Positions 30,457-38,933 of a stretch of DNA of 41,574 nt are shown piece by piece; the stretch's first letter is position 1, and each line of letters starts with the position of its first letter. Made by a program: the position numbers and the translations under genes. The notes below the pieces were generated by a model, which had not been told where the DNA came from, made no database searches, and was given only the letters and a program-made list of their open reading frames with translations. Origin of the DNA: a virus; the IMG/VR virus record IMGVR_UViG_3300046691_000179, positions 1 to 41,574 of that record. One strand, given 5' to 3'.

Positions 30457-30882
30457 TCAGGACTTGTCGACTGCGGCGCGGAAGCGCAGGGCCGCGTGCG
30501 ACGTCAGGCCGTCCGGATCGCGGAGAATGTCGCGACCCTCGTAGTCGAGAGAGACGAACGCATTGTCGGTCAACGGCAGCTCGGTTTCGTGAAGCGCATC
30601 TTCGACCGCGCGCGCAATGCGCTTGACTTCCGGCAAGCCAACAGCCCGCGACCACACATCGATCTGCAACATGAAATCCGTAGCGCGCAGACAATCGGCT
30701 AAGAGCGGCAATTCCTGATCCGGGCCGAGCGTGACGTACGGAAAGGTTGCTGTGATCGCACCGCTATTGTCGCGCGGTACGTGGTCATACACGCGGCCGG
30801 CGATCAGCGTTGTCAGGCGAGCATCGTTTTTCAGGCGCGCAACAATGGCGACCTGTAATTCAAAAGAAGCGTCTTCGCTCAT
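30457..30882 (-). CDS. Tail terminator protein (DUF3168-like)
   Basis: 141 residues. The signature is VYDHVPRDNSGAITATFPYV with LGPDQELPLLADCLRATDF and QIDVWSR, matching tail-completion proteins. It caps the finished tail tube. Eighty noncoding bases lie between it and the tube gene. Overlaps the upstream gene by 4 bases. Confidence 0.8.
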   Translation of the reverse strand: MSEDASFELQVAIVARLKNDARLTTLIAGRVYDHVPRDNSGAITATFPYVTLGPDQELPLLADCLRATDFMLQIDVWSRAVGLPEVKRIARAVEDALHETELPLTDNAFVSLDYEGRDILRDPDGLTSHAALRFRAAVDKS

Positions 30883-31325
30883 GAGGATGATGCCATGGAC
30901 CTGGCCGCGTCACGAACGGCCTTGCGAACCTGACGGACGGCGGATTTCTTGTTCGCTCGCCAACTGACGTAAAAGAATGGACTGGCCGGCATGTCGACTG
31001 TGCCAAACTCCTGCCAGCGAGCATAAAATGCTTCAGCGTTACCGGCGTAGATGGTGATGGTGAGATCGCCGCCCAGCGAAGACTTCACCTTGGCGACAAT
31101 GCCCGCGCCCTTGGGCGGCTTTCCCCATGTCCATCCGATACTATCGCGCAGAGCGCCTCTGCGGCGGTCTGGCGCCTCCTCCATCAACACAGGAGCTAGG
31201 CGCTTCATGAAGCCGACGATTTCATCGGCGGCCTGCGCCATCGCTGTCTTGATCTTGTCGAGGGTAACAGTCGGAAGACGTTTTAGTTTGCGGTCGAGGC
31301 GAGCAAGGTTAAGAATTTTGGTCAT
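30879..31325 (-). CDS. HK97 gp10-like head-tail component
   Basis: 148 residues. Pattern GALRDSIGWTWGKPP and EAFYARWQEFGTVDMPASPFF resembles HK97 gp10-type neck proteins (arginine- and lysine-rich, ends with a conserved EFGT..PASPF). I use ATG 31325, overlapping the upstream stop as ATGA, rather than the earlier in-frame ATG 31364. Confidence 0.8.
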   Translation of the reverse strand: MTKILNLARLDRKLKRLPTVTLDKIKTAMAQAADEIVGFMKRLAPVLMEEAPDRRRGALRDSIGWTWGKPPKGAGIVAKVKSSLGGDLTITIYAGNAEAFYARWQEFGTVDMPASPFFYVSWRANKKSAVRQVRKAVRDAARSMASSS

Positions 31326-31672
31326 CCGTCGGCAACCCCGCTCTGACATAGGAAATCGATCCACAGCCGATCATCTGACGGCGTGATATCGCGAATATTA
31401 AAGCTGACGCCGGTTCGAACATCGCGGATGCGCCAGTCTGTCGAGACCTGCCGCGTCGCCGACGAACGGCGTACGAAAATGACTTGCGTGTGCTGCCCCT
31501 GAAGTCGATCAGCCATGACACTTTCGCCGCCGCGCAGGTGCGCAAATCCGGCACGGCATTGAAACTGCTCTTGCCAGCCGCCAATCGTATTGCCCGCACC
31601 ATCATCAACCTCAATGCGCTTGTCGAAGGCAATCAGAAAGAACAGGTCACCCGCCGATCTCGTCTTTGCCAT
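31322..31672 (-). CDS. Head closure / head-tail adaptor protein
   Basis: 116 residues beginning MAKTRSAGDLFFLIAFDKR. The beta-rich pattern (GWQEQFQCRAGFAHLRGG, then STDWRIRDVRTGVSFNIRDI) matches SPP1 gp16-like adaptors. ATG 31672 follows AGGA and is placed inside the end of the upstream gene. Joins connector to tail terminator. Confidence 0.75.
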   Translation of the reverse strand: MAKTRSAGDLFFLIAFDKRIEVDDGAGNTIGGWQEQFQCRAGFAHLRGGESVMADRLQGQHTQVIFVRRSSATRQVSTDWRIRDVRTGVSFNIRDITPSDDRLWIDFLCQSGVADG

Positions 31673-31835
31673 GAGCGGGTTCCTTGTCCTTGAAAAAATC
31701 AACCGCCTTGCCGGCAGCGATGGCCTGATCGGCGCAATCACGCTTCACCAAGCATTGCATTCCGGCTTTGTATTCGACCGTAACAGCCCGTGTCGGCTTG
31801 TAGTCAAAATCGGCAATGAAACGAACGCGGGGCAT
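31647..31835 (-). CDS. Small conserved head-tail region protein, 62 aa
   Basis: MPRVRFIADFDYKPTRAVTV then KAGMQCLVKRDCADQAIAAG. A short beta-rich protein of this type is frequently found next to head-tail connector genes in Rhizobiales phages; exact role unknown. ATG 31835 shares its A with the upstream stop (TGATG). Confidence 0.65.
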   Translation of the reverse strand: MPRVRFIADFDYKPTRAVTVEYKAGMQCLVKRDCADQAIAAGKAVDFFKDKEPAHGKDEIGG

Positions 31836-32131
31836 CAAACGCGCAACCATCTGTAGGGATCTATGAGAAGGCGAGAGGCGGCAGGAAGGCCCTCCTTGCC
31901 GCCACGGTTCTCATAAAGGTCGTCCACGGCAATCATGGCGGCCGTCTTGAAGATCGCTTCCTTGCCCTGCGGCACGAGCGAGAGATTGCAATATTGCAGT
32001 ACAGCGCCCTCGGCCGCATCCATGTATGACTGGATGAGGGGATCGTCGTCATCGAAGTCGACGTTCAAATGTTGCTTGACTTCCTCAAGCGTATAGAGCG
32101 GGCCCACCCCGGTGATGACGACATTACCCAT
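31835..32131 (-). CDS. Head-tail connector protein (gp6-like)
   Basis: 98 residues. LYTLEEVKQHLNVDFDDDDP followed by a long helix DAAEGAVLQYCNL and AAMIAVDDLYENRGG is the HK97 gp6/DUF3199-type connector. Forms the ring below the portal. Confidence 0.85.
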   Translation of the reverse strand: MGNVVITGVGPLYTLEEVKQHLNVDFDDDDPLIQSYMDAAEGAVLQYCNLSLVPQGKEAIFKTAAMIAVDDLYENRGGKEGLPAASRLLIDPYRWLRV

Positions 32132-32155
32132 ATCCAGATCCTCTCAAGCCCGCGC

Positions 32156-32338
32156 TTATTCAGCCTTCGGTTCTTCGGCCTTCGGCTCTTCCGTGCGGTA
32201 GCCAAGCGCCCGCTCGACCGCCTCCTGACCCGACATATGCGGATCGTTCAGATCGATGCGGTTGCGATGATCCTCGGCCGCCTGATCAGCAGTTGCCTCG
32301 GTCATGACCTCCGTCACATTGGCCTTCTTGTTTGCCAT
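32156..32338 (-). CDS. Hypothetical protein, 60 aa
   Basis: Highly charged small protein between capsid and connector genes, beginning MANKKANVTEVMTEATADQ. The C-terminus has a duplicated EEPKAEEPKAE. ATG 32338 follows a purine-rich leader; the ORF extends to 32422 without a better start. Unknown role, perhaps a capsid accessory. Confidence 0.55.
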   Translation of the reverse strand: MANKKANVTEVMTEATADQAAEDHRNRIDLNDPHMSGQEAVERALGYRTEEPKAEEPKAE

Positions 32339-32405
32339 GGTAATTCTCCGCTTTCCGTTGCATGGATGCCGGCCCGGAACGGGCCGGCGAGAGCCGCGTC
32401 CCCAA

Positions 32406-33707
32406 TTACGGGTTGACGGCAACCTTCAGAGCACGCATCGCCTCGGGGTTGGTGACGCCGCCACCGACACGCTTGCGGGTGTAGAATCCCACAAAGGGCT
32501 TATTGGTGTAGGGGTCGCGCAGGACGATGATGCCGATGCGATCGACCACGAGATAGGTCGAAGCCATGTTGCCGTAGAGAGCGGCAATGTTGTTTGCGGC
32601 GACGCCCGGCATGTCCGGAACCTCGACGACAGCTTCACCGGCAATCGTCGCCGGCTGGCCGGCCGCATAGGAGGGCTGCCACAGGTAATTGCCCTGCCCA
32701 TCCTTCAGCTTGCGCGCACCCGACTGCGCCAGGCGGTTCATGAACAACTTGGCGCCGATGCGGTAGCTTGCCGGAAGGTCATAAATCAGATCGATGAAGC
32801 CATCCGAGGTAAAGGCCCCGGCAGCGCCGCTGTTGATCACCGGAATGGCGCCCCAAGGGTGCTTCGCCGCGTTGGCCGCGCCGGTGACATAGGTGAGGAC
32901 CCCGAAGGGCTTGTTGACGCCATCGCCGGAGATAAAGGCAATGTTTTCCTGACGCGCGAACTCGGTCTCGACCTCTCCGGCAAGCCACTGTTCAAGATTG
33001 ACCTCCGAGTCTTCAAGGAGGTTTTGAGAGGCGAAGGGATTGGCGTACATTTCGCCGGGCGTGAAGTCGAGGATGCCGAGCTGCGGCGTGCCGGTAGCAG
33101 GGCGTGCGGCGGTTTCACCGACCCAGCCGGAGACGACCGCGCGGTCATTGTAGACCTTGCGGATGCCCGCGCCGCTGATCGACTGCACCTGCGCATTCTG
33201 GCGGATTGGCGAGATTTCCTTCAGCTTGCTGGTGACGGTGCGATCCCATTCGATCGGGGCGAGATAACCGCCGTCAGGATTGGAGCCGACCGTCATCTGC
33301 GCGCGTGGACCATCCTTCTGCTTGGCACGGATACCGGCCTCGTCTTCGCCATGGCGGAAGAACTTGGCCCAGGTCTCCGTATATTCCGGATCGGATGGGG
33401 TCTTGCCACCACCACCACCGCCGCCGCCGAGGTTCGCGGCCGCAATCTTGGCGTTGAGATCGTCGATGGCTGTCTGAAAATTGCCGATGGCGGCGTCGAT
33501 GCGCTCGACCTTTTCGTCGAGCACGACGTCGGCCTTGCCCTTGAGCTTTTCGTCATTGGCCTTCTTGAATTCCTCGAAGGCCGCCTGGATCTGCGTAATC
33601 ATCGCCTTCGGATCGTTGGCATCCGCACGGATGCCATGGCCGACGATGGCGCGCGGGACAGTGAGCGCCGTCGCAGTCGCGAGGGCGCGGGGAGAAAAGT
33701 GCTTCAT
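32406..33707 (-). CDS. HK97-fold major capsid protein with scaffold domain
   Basis: 433 residues. The first ~92 are a helical delta/scaffold domain (AAFEEFKKANDEKLKG), followed by a run of eight glycines (about 93-100) and then the HK97 fold: GGYLAPIEWDRTV, GETAARPATGTPQLG, SGDGVNKPFGVL, LFMNRLAQSGARKLKDG and VVDRIGIIVLRDPYTN. The protease from the next gene would cleave off the scaffold, probably just after the glycine linker. Confidence 0.92.
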   Translation of the reverse strand: MKHFSPRALATATALTVPRAIVGHGIRADANDPKAMITQIQAAFEEFKKANDEKLKGKADVVLDEKVERIDAAIGNFQTAIDDLNAKIAAANLGGGGGGGGKTPSDPEYTETWAKFFRHGEDEAGIRAKQKDGPRAQMTVGSNPDGGYLAPIEWDRTVTSKLKEISPIRQNAQVQSISGAGIRKVYNDRAVVSGWVGETAARPATGTPQLGILDFTPGEMYANPFASQNLLEDSEVNLEQWLAGEVETEFARQENIAFISGDGVNKPFGVLTYVTGAANAAKHPWGAIPVINSGAAGAFTSDGFIDLIYDLPASYRIGAKLFMNRLAQSGARKLKDGQGNYLWQPSYAAGQPATIAGEAVVEVPDMPGVAANNIAALYGNMASTYLVVDRIGIIVLRDPYTNKPFVGFYTRKRVGGGVTNPEAMRALKVAVNP

Positions 33708-33722
33708 CGGAAGCTCCTCTTT

Positions 33723-34613
33723 TTAGGTTGCTGAGATGGATGCAAGCAATCCGGCGAGGCCGGACCAGTCTTCGCCAGCGCCCGGCGTGGCTTCAGGGGC
33801 AGCGCCTGGCGTGCCCTTGATCTTGTTGATGCGTGCGCGAGCGTCCGTCCGGTTCATGCCGGCGTTCACAAGGGAAAGCTCCAGCGCGCGCAGTTCATTG
33901 ACATCGCGGTCCCGTGATTTGGCGGTGTCGTCGACCTTCATGTTGTCGGCGGAAAGCAGGGCGTCGGCAAAGCCGCGCTCGATGGCCTGAGAGCCTGACA
34001 TGTAAGTGCCGTCGCCACCGTTGGCGGCCATCCACTTTGTCACCTTTTCGGCGGACTGGCCGGAACGCTGCGCATAGAGATCGGCCATCGCCTGGTCGAA
34101 AGGGGCGAGGTAATCGGCCGTCTCACGCAAATCGAACTGATTGCCGATCGCCAGAACCCAGCAATTATGGATCATCAGGAAGGACGCGGCGCCGATTTCG
34201 ACGCGGTCGCCGGCCATGGCGATGATAGAGGCGGCGGAAGCAGCCATGGCCATGATCTTCACCGTCACTTCCTGCGAATGCTCACGCAGGACGTTGTAAA
34301 TGGCGATGCCTTCAAACATGTCGCCGCCGGGACTGTTGACGTGCACCTCTACCGGCCGGTCACCGATGGCGCGAAGCTGCGCGGTCACCGACTTGGCGGT
34401 GATACCGCCGCCCGACCAATAGTCCTGCCCGATGACATCGAACATGGAAATGACGTTATCGCCGGTCGCCACCGCGCGAACACCGGCAGCTTCATCGGAC
34501 CACTTCTCGAACACGCTGATATTCGTGAAGGCGGAAACATCAAGAGTGGCCGGGATTGGCAAGGCGCCGGGGCGGGTGCGCGCGAATACGCGAGTGCTAG
34601 GCAGCTTTCGCAT
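33723..34613 (-). CDS. ClpP/S49-like prohead protease
   Basis: 296 residues. Serine protease motifs are VNSPGGDMFEGIAIYN, the serine in MAASAASIIAMAGD and the histidine in LMIHNCW. Matures the capsid. I chose ATG 34613, preceded by GAGGA, over an in-frame ATG at 34646. The C-terminal ~70 residues are an Ala/Gly/Pro-rich tail. Overlaps the portal gene by 17 bases. Confidence 0.9.
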   Translation of the reverse strand: MRKLPSTRVFARTRPGALPIPATLDVSAFTNISVFEKWSDEAAGVRAVATGDNVISMFDVIGQDYWSGGGITAKSVTAQLRAIGDRPVEVHVNSPGGDMFEGIAIYNVLREHSQEVTVKIMAMAASAASIIAMAGDRVEIGAASFLMIHNCWVLAIGNQFDLRETADYLAPFDQAMADLYAQRSGQSAEKVTKWMAANGGDGTYMSGSQAIERGFADALLSADNMKVDDTAKSRDRDVNELRALELSLVNAGMNRTDARARINKIKGTPGAAPEATPGAGEDWSGLAGLLASISAT

Positions 34614-35850
34614 TTTTGTCCTCACTATCGAGAGCCGGGCCGCCATTGTGGCCCATCATGGGGTTAGGTGGATCCTCACGCTTCGGAAGATCCATCACGT
34701 CGCGAACTTCATCGACATGCATCCACGGAGCGGAGCCACCGGAGCCGAGTGCTTTCGCGAAGAATTCGGCCTGGTCTGCGAGCGATCCGCGCAAAAGCGC
34801 ACCATCGTTGAACTTCGCCACGTAACGATCCTTGTCATCGCCACTGAGCAAGCAGCGCACAATGGCCTGCTGCCACGCCTCAAACCACGGATTGAGCGCG
34901 TAGGCGACGAAGAATTGACCCAGCGCATAGATGCCTGTGCCCCAGGCTGTCTCATCAACCATCAGCAATGGACGAGGAACGCCGGTAACGCGGGAAATCT
35001 CTTCCACCTGCATTCGGCGGATCTCGATGAGCTGCGCGTCCCTCGCTGACGTGCTGATGGACTTGTAGTCCATCCCTTCCTCAAGGATGAGGTTCTTGCC
35101 GGCATTGTCGGCTCCTTCCTTCTCCGCAAGGGACGCCTTGAGACGTTCATAGGCAGGATCTGAGAGCTTGCCCTTGTGCGTGAGGGCGCCGCCGACGAAG
35201 GTGCCGTTCTTGAACATGCGGCCGGAGGCGCGCTCCGACGCCAGCGCTAGTCCGATGGCATCCCGCGCCTGCTTGATCAGCGAAAGGCCGCAGATGCCAT
35301 CAAGTGACGGTCCGCGCAGATGAAACACCTGACTGCCGCTCAAGGTTTGCTGAACACCATTCTTTGGCGTGTAGATGTAAGAGACCGACCAGTCGCTATT
35401 CTGAACGGGCCGCATCGTTTTGCTGTCGACCGGGATCAGACGCGAAATCTTGCGACCGCCACGGCGAATATCGGTCGATTCCACAATGAGCGCATATCCG
35501 TCGCCGGTCGCGAGTGCCTGCAATTGCAGGTACGCCCTGAAGTCATAGGCGCTCTGCCAATTGTTCGGCTCTCGATGCAGCAGATTATAGAGCGGATGAT
35601 CCTTCGCCTTTTCCTTCGTCTCCGTATCGATCAACTGCAACGGCAACATGCCGATGGCATTCGATATCAACATGAACGAGCGAAAGAGCGCAGGGTTACG
35701 CATCGCGGTCGCGACCGTGACCGGCTCACCGGCCGCTGAATGGCCGCCGTAGAACAGGTAATCCGCCAGGCGCTCATCCGTCAGATCGAACGTTTCCGCC
35801 TTCGGCGACGTCGACGAATGGCGCGAGAAAATACGTTTCAGCAATCCCAC
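34597..35850 (-). CDS. Portal protein, HK97 family
   Basis: 417 residues. The family phrases MRNPALFRSFMLISNAIGML, LYNLLHREPNNWQSAYDF, GVQQTLSGSQVFHLRG and GVPRPLLMVDETAWGTGIYAL are all present. The dodecameric portal is the DNA gate. The C-terminus carries GHNGGPALD, shared with the HNH protein. Confidence 0.93.
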   Translation of the reverse strand: MGLLKRIFSRHSSTSPKAETFDLTDERLADYLFYGGHSAAGEPVTVATAMRNPALFRSFMLISNAIGMLPLQLIDTETKEKAKDHPLYNLLHREPNNWQSAYDFRAYLQLQALATGDGYALIVESTDIRRGGRKISRLIPVDSKTMRPVQNSDWSVSYIYTPKNGVQQTLSGSQVFHLRGPSLDGICGLSLIKQARDAIGLALASERASGRMFKNGTFVGGALTHKGKLSDPAYERLKASLAEKEGADNAGKNLILEEGMDYKSISTSARDAQLIEIRRMQVEEISRVTGVPRPLLMVDETAWGTGIYALGQFFVAYALNPWFEAWQQAIVRCLLSGDDKDRYVAKFNDGALLRGSLADQAEFFAKALGSGGSAPWMHVDEVRDVMDLPKREDPPNPMMGHNGGPALDSEDKNAKAA

Positions 35851-35851
35851 G

Positions 35852-37564
35852 TCAAACCATCCTTATGCCGCGTTCTTCGTAGACGGAGATGCCGAGCGCA
35901 TCGGGGTTTCTGCTCATCAGCATCCCGGCGTTGAAGCCGGCCACTAACGGATCGATCTTGGCGCGGCCGGCTGTCTGCTTGGTGATCAGCACAGCGCCGC
36001 CGCGAACCTCGACCTTTGCATTTGAGGTGCACCAGATCATCATGGCCTGGTCAGCATGGACAAGAGTGCCGTCCTTCAGTTTGCGTTCCATGCCCCATGT
36101 CGCCGGCGAGAGTGCAGCACCCTGCCGAATTGCGACGAAAAGCTCATCTGGAAGTCCACGGGATGCCAGTTCGTCGACTAGGGCGGCAACGCCATATGGA
36201 TCGAGACCGACGCCAGCTTCCTGCGGCAAAAGGCCCGCCTCATGGACCCGAACGATGATGTCAGCAGCCTCGCGAATGTCTTGCGTGGCGTCTTCGCAGA
36301 TCCGCAGATCACCATCCTTCTTGAAGTCCAGCAGATCGGAGGCAATATCCTTGCGACGTTCAAGCACGTCCGGATGAGCCCATGCAGCGCTCCACATCAA
36401 CCAGCGCTTGGTAAGTTTCTCGCGACCAATCAGCGTTAAGCCGAACAGATCGTCGAGGCCGCCGCCGTCGATACCGGCGACAATGACTTCCGATCTCTCT
36501 AGCAGCGCGTCCAACGTCAAGGATCTGTCGGTTGCGGACAGCCAGTAATCAGCGCCTCCCCAACGGTCGTTCATGAGCGCCAAGCCGATTTCGACATTGA
36601 AGTGCTGCGAGGCAATCAGCATCAACTGGCCGATACCCTCATGTTCGGCCTTGACGATCTCGTCTTCCAGGAAGGCTTCATCCACCGACTTATTCAGGTT
36701 CGGATTGACCATTCCCCATGTCTTCGGGTCTTTCCATCCCCCATCCTTCGACAAGCGCAGCGGCAGCTCGTACAGAACCGCGAGGATTGGCAGCTGCATT
36801 TTGCCATCGCGCACCTGGCGGGCAATATCCAGCTCCGCTTTGAACACGCCAGAGGGCGGGTCTTTCGACTGCGTCGTGATTTGCAATAGAAAGCCGTCCG
36901 GACGTGCCGCAAGCGAACCGCGGATCTCGACGAAGACCTCATGCGCCTTGGCCTTTTTCGAGAAGACATGCGTCTCGTCGATCAGGATGAAAGTCGCCTT
37001 GGAACCCGTAATAACGTCTGCGTCAGCCGCCTTGATGACGATGACGGCGAGCGATATCCGATGCGTCAGTGTCCGTTGGTGCTGCTGCAGATGGAAGATT
37101 TTCGACAGTTCCGGGTCAAGTCGGATAATGCCGGCCGCCTGCTTGAAGGCGATATCAGCGATCTTCTTCGTTGGCGCGATCAGCAGCAGCTCCGCTTCCG
37201 GACGATGGTTGAGGATTGCCGCCGTAACCATGATGGCGGCGGCGATGCTGCTCTTGCCGTTCTTCTTCGGCACGAGCATGAAGAATTCGCGGATCATCCG
37301 CCGCTTTTTCTTCGCATCGTAGCTGCCGAAGAGCGCGCGGACAAAATCGAAAACCCATTGACCGCAGGCTTCGCCGTAGGTCGGTTGCCCGATCACGTCA
37401 GGAACACGAAGGCGCTTGAATACACGGAGCGCCTTTTCGGCCTCGTCCTCAAATAGAGGCAAGTCCGGTACAAGCGAGCGACCGGAAGTGATGCGCTCTT
37501 CCCAATCAGGGCACGCGGTCACCCACCGGCTGCGAAATTGCCCGCTGTCAGTATGGACCGACAT
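35852..37564 (-). CDS. terL: Terminase large subunit
   Basis: 570 residues. ATPase motifs are the Walker A-like VPKKNGKSSIAAA and Walker B FILIDETHVF; the nuclease half has AGIDGGGLDD. Belongs to the HK97-type terminase group. With TerS and HNH it cuts and packages DNA. ATG 37564 is two bases from the TerS stop. Confidence 0.93.
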   Translation of the reverse strand: MSVHTDSGQFRSRWVTACPDWEERITSGRSLVPDLPLFEDEAEKALRVFKRLRVPDVIGQPTYGEACGQWVFDFVRALFGSYDAKKKRRMIREFFMLVPKKNGKSSIAAAIMVTAAILNHRPEAELLLIAPTKKIADIAFKQAAGIIRLDPELSKIFHLQQHQRTLTHRISLAVIVIKAADADVITGSKATFILIDETHVFSKKAKAHEVFVEIRGSLAARPDGFLLQITTQSKDPPSGVFKAELDIARQVRDGKMQLPILAVLYELPLRLSKDGGWKDPKTWGMVNPNLNKSVDEAFLEDEIVKAEHEGIGQLMLIASQHFNVEIGLALMNDRWGGADYWLSATDRSLTLDALLERSEVIVAGIDGGGLDDLFGLTLIGREKLTKRWLMWSAAWAHPDVLERRKDIASDLLDFKKDGDLRICEDATQDIREAADIIVRVHEAGLLPQEAGVGLDPYGVAALVDELASRGLPDELFVAIRQGAALSPATWGMERKLKDGTLVHADQAMMIWCTSNAKVEVRGGAVLITKQTAGRAKIDPLVAGFNAGMLMSRNPDALGISVYEERGIRMV

Positions 37565-37565
37565 G

Positions 37566-38045
37566 TCAGTTTACCGTCCCCGGAAAGCGCAGGTCGTCGC
37601 CCCATTCGCTGTTATCGCCGGCTGTCTCCGCTGCCTGCGCGGCGGCCTCCTTCTTGCCGACGCTTTCCTTCTTCTCCCGATTTGGCTCGCCGTCGCCGCT
37701 GAATGATGCCGCTGCCAGCATCTGGTCGTTGCGTTCCATGAGACGGCCGAATTCCTTGAAGGCGCCGACGTTGCCGGATTTGGCCATATCCCACGCCATT
37801 TCGAGGCGGCGCATTTCGAGCTGATCGCGAGCCGCTTCCCGCTTCTTCAGCTCGTGAAAATAATTCTTCCGCAAAGTCGGCAATGAGATCGCCAGAGCGT
37901 TCGCAATGCGTGGGTTCGCCCATCCCAGCGCTACTAACATCTTGACTCTATTGCGGGTTTTCTCCGTCGCCTCATGCGCGGGCCGACCGACCTTGCGGTC
38001 AGGCACGACGAAGGGGTTGCCGAAGAGGTCGAAAATCTCGTTCAC
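37566..38045 (-). CDS. terS: Terminase small subunit
   Basis: 159 residues. The N-terminal helix-turn-helix (LGWANPRIANALAISLPTLR) recognises the packaging site, followed by a coiled region and a Lys/Glu-rich tail. GTG 38045 is used, with weak AGAG. Directly upstream of terL, as in most siphophages. Confidence 0.8.
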   Translation of the reverse strand: MNEIFDLFGNPFVVPDRKVGRPAHEATEKTRNRVKMLVALGWANPRIANALAISLPTLRKNYFHELKKREAARDQLEMRRLEMAWDMAKSGNVGAFKEFGRLMERNDQMLAAASFSGDGEPNREKKESVGKKEAAAQAAETAGDNSEWGDDLRFPGTVN

Positions 38046-38118
38046 GGGAAAAAAATCTCTACGTGAGGGGGACGCGGGTCTAGGGCGGCGGCGGTTCCAG
38101 ACTTTCGACCGCCCCCCC
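38046..38118. other. Noncoding gap before terS, possible cos/pac region
   Basis: Seventy bases of very G- and C-rich, polymeric sequence (G-tracts and a run of eight C). The GGGCGGCGGCGG at 38083-38094 partly resembles the lambda cosN half (GGGCGGCG identical). It is next to the terminase genes, where a cos site is expected, but I cannot show it. Confidence 0.3.
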
Positions 38119-38355
38119 CTACCGCCGTGGGGGAGGTGGCCGATCGCCGTCCATCGCGGCTTCGATGTCGGCGGGCCTGTCGATCTCCTGGAGATCTTCG
38201 ATGGTGGCGTCGCGCCACTCGGTCGCGTCGAAGGTGACGTCCCGTCCGGGCCGTGGGCACGTGAAGAAGGTGGATGCTTTGAAAGTGTGCTCCACCTGCA
38301 GAACGAGACGTCGTCGCCAACCCAGGCGATATCGGTATCTGCCTGTCAGGGCCAT
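38119..38355 (-). CDS. Small phage protein, 78 aa, next to the terminase
   Basis: MALTGRYRYRLGWRRRLVLQ, then TFFTCPRPGRDVTFDATEWR and DATIEDLQEI. Basic N-terminus, acidic C-terminus. Similar small proteins with GxxRRRLVLQVE occur beside terminase genes in many phages; function unknown. Starts 4 bases after the HNH stop. Confidence 0.65.
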   Translation of the reverse strand: MALTGRYRYRLGWRRRLVLQVEHTFKASTFFTCPRPGRDVTFDATEWRDATIEDLQEIDRPADIEAAMDGDRPPPPRR

Positions 38356-38359
38356 TACG

Positions 38360-38728
38360 TCACCAACGAGCCTGAGCCCGTTCCTCTTTCTGTTTCAGCT
38401 TGTCGTGGCATGGCTTGCACAGGCATTGGAGATTGCTCTCATCCCAGAACAACGCCTCGTCACCGTGGTGCGGTATCTTGTGGTCGGCAACCAGTTGCGA
38501 CGTATCAGCCTCGATGCGACCGCATCCGCTCATCTGGCAGGTGAAGAGATCACGCACCAGCACGACCATGCGCAGCTTCTGCCAACGTGATGTCTTGTAC
38601 CACTTGCGCCAACCGACGTTGCGGTCACGATCACGGAAGCGCTGGGCTTCCGCCTCTTCCCTCGACATGGTGGCAATACGAGCGCCCAATGTCTTCAGTC
38701 GTGGTGTTATGGAGGAGAGCCTGCCCAT
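38360..38728 (-). CDS. HNH endonuclease near the terminase
   Basis: 122 residues. The HNH core is QMSGCGRIEADTSQLVADHK, then CLCKPCHDKLK, with two CxxC-type zinc pairs. HK97-like phages need an HNH partner of this type for terminase cutting at cos. I choose ATG 38728, preceded by AAGAGA, rather than ATG 38770. Confidence 0.85.
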   Translation of the reverse strand: MGRLSSITPRLKTLGARIATMSREEAEAQRFRDRDRNVGWRKWYKTSRWQKLRMVVLVRDLFTCQMSGCGRIEADTSQLVADHKIPHHGDEALFWDESNLQCLCKPCHDKLKQKEERAQARW

Positions 38729-38792
38729 ATCTCTTAAGACGACAAAGGCGACCTCTCGGCCGCCTGTCATCGTCTCATAGCTTTCGCACTGG

Positions 38793-38868
38793 CCCTGAAT
38801 CGGTGCCTCCCTATTGAGGCTGTCAGGGCGGGGTCCGACCGGTGTACCGACCCCGGAACTTTCGTTCC
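38793..38868 (-). promoter_or_regulatory. Multi-hairpin leader upstream of the late operon
   Basis: On the minus strand the intergenic stretch holds, in order, GGAAC-GAAA-GTTCC (38868-38855), a 7-bp stem CGGGGTC/GACCCCG with 13-base loop (38855-38829), and a 6-bp stem (TCAGGG/CCCTGA, 38828-38793) enclosing a second hairpin GCCTC/GAGGC. It follows a NusG-like gene. Candidate antitermination or attenuator element. Confidence 0.55.
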
Positions 38869-38933
38869 CACCAGCTACGGCGTTCTCAGGGGCTCACTAC
38901 GGGATCATCGGATAATCCGTGGCAGATTTGTAC

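Noticed and set aside
32304-33734. 476-residue plus-strand ORF over the capsid gene
   Set aside because: Antisense to the well-recognised HK97 capsid; shadow of biased codon use.
38042-38320. 92-residue minus ORF before terS
   Set aside because: Overlaps the better-supported 78-residue gene in another frame and is extreme in Arg/His composition.
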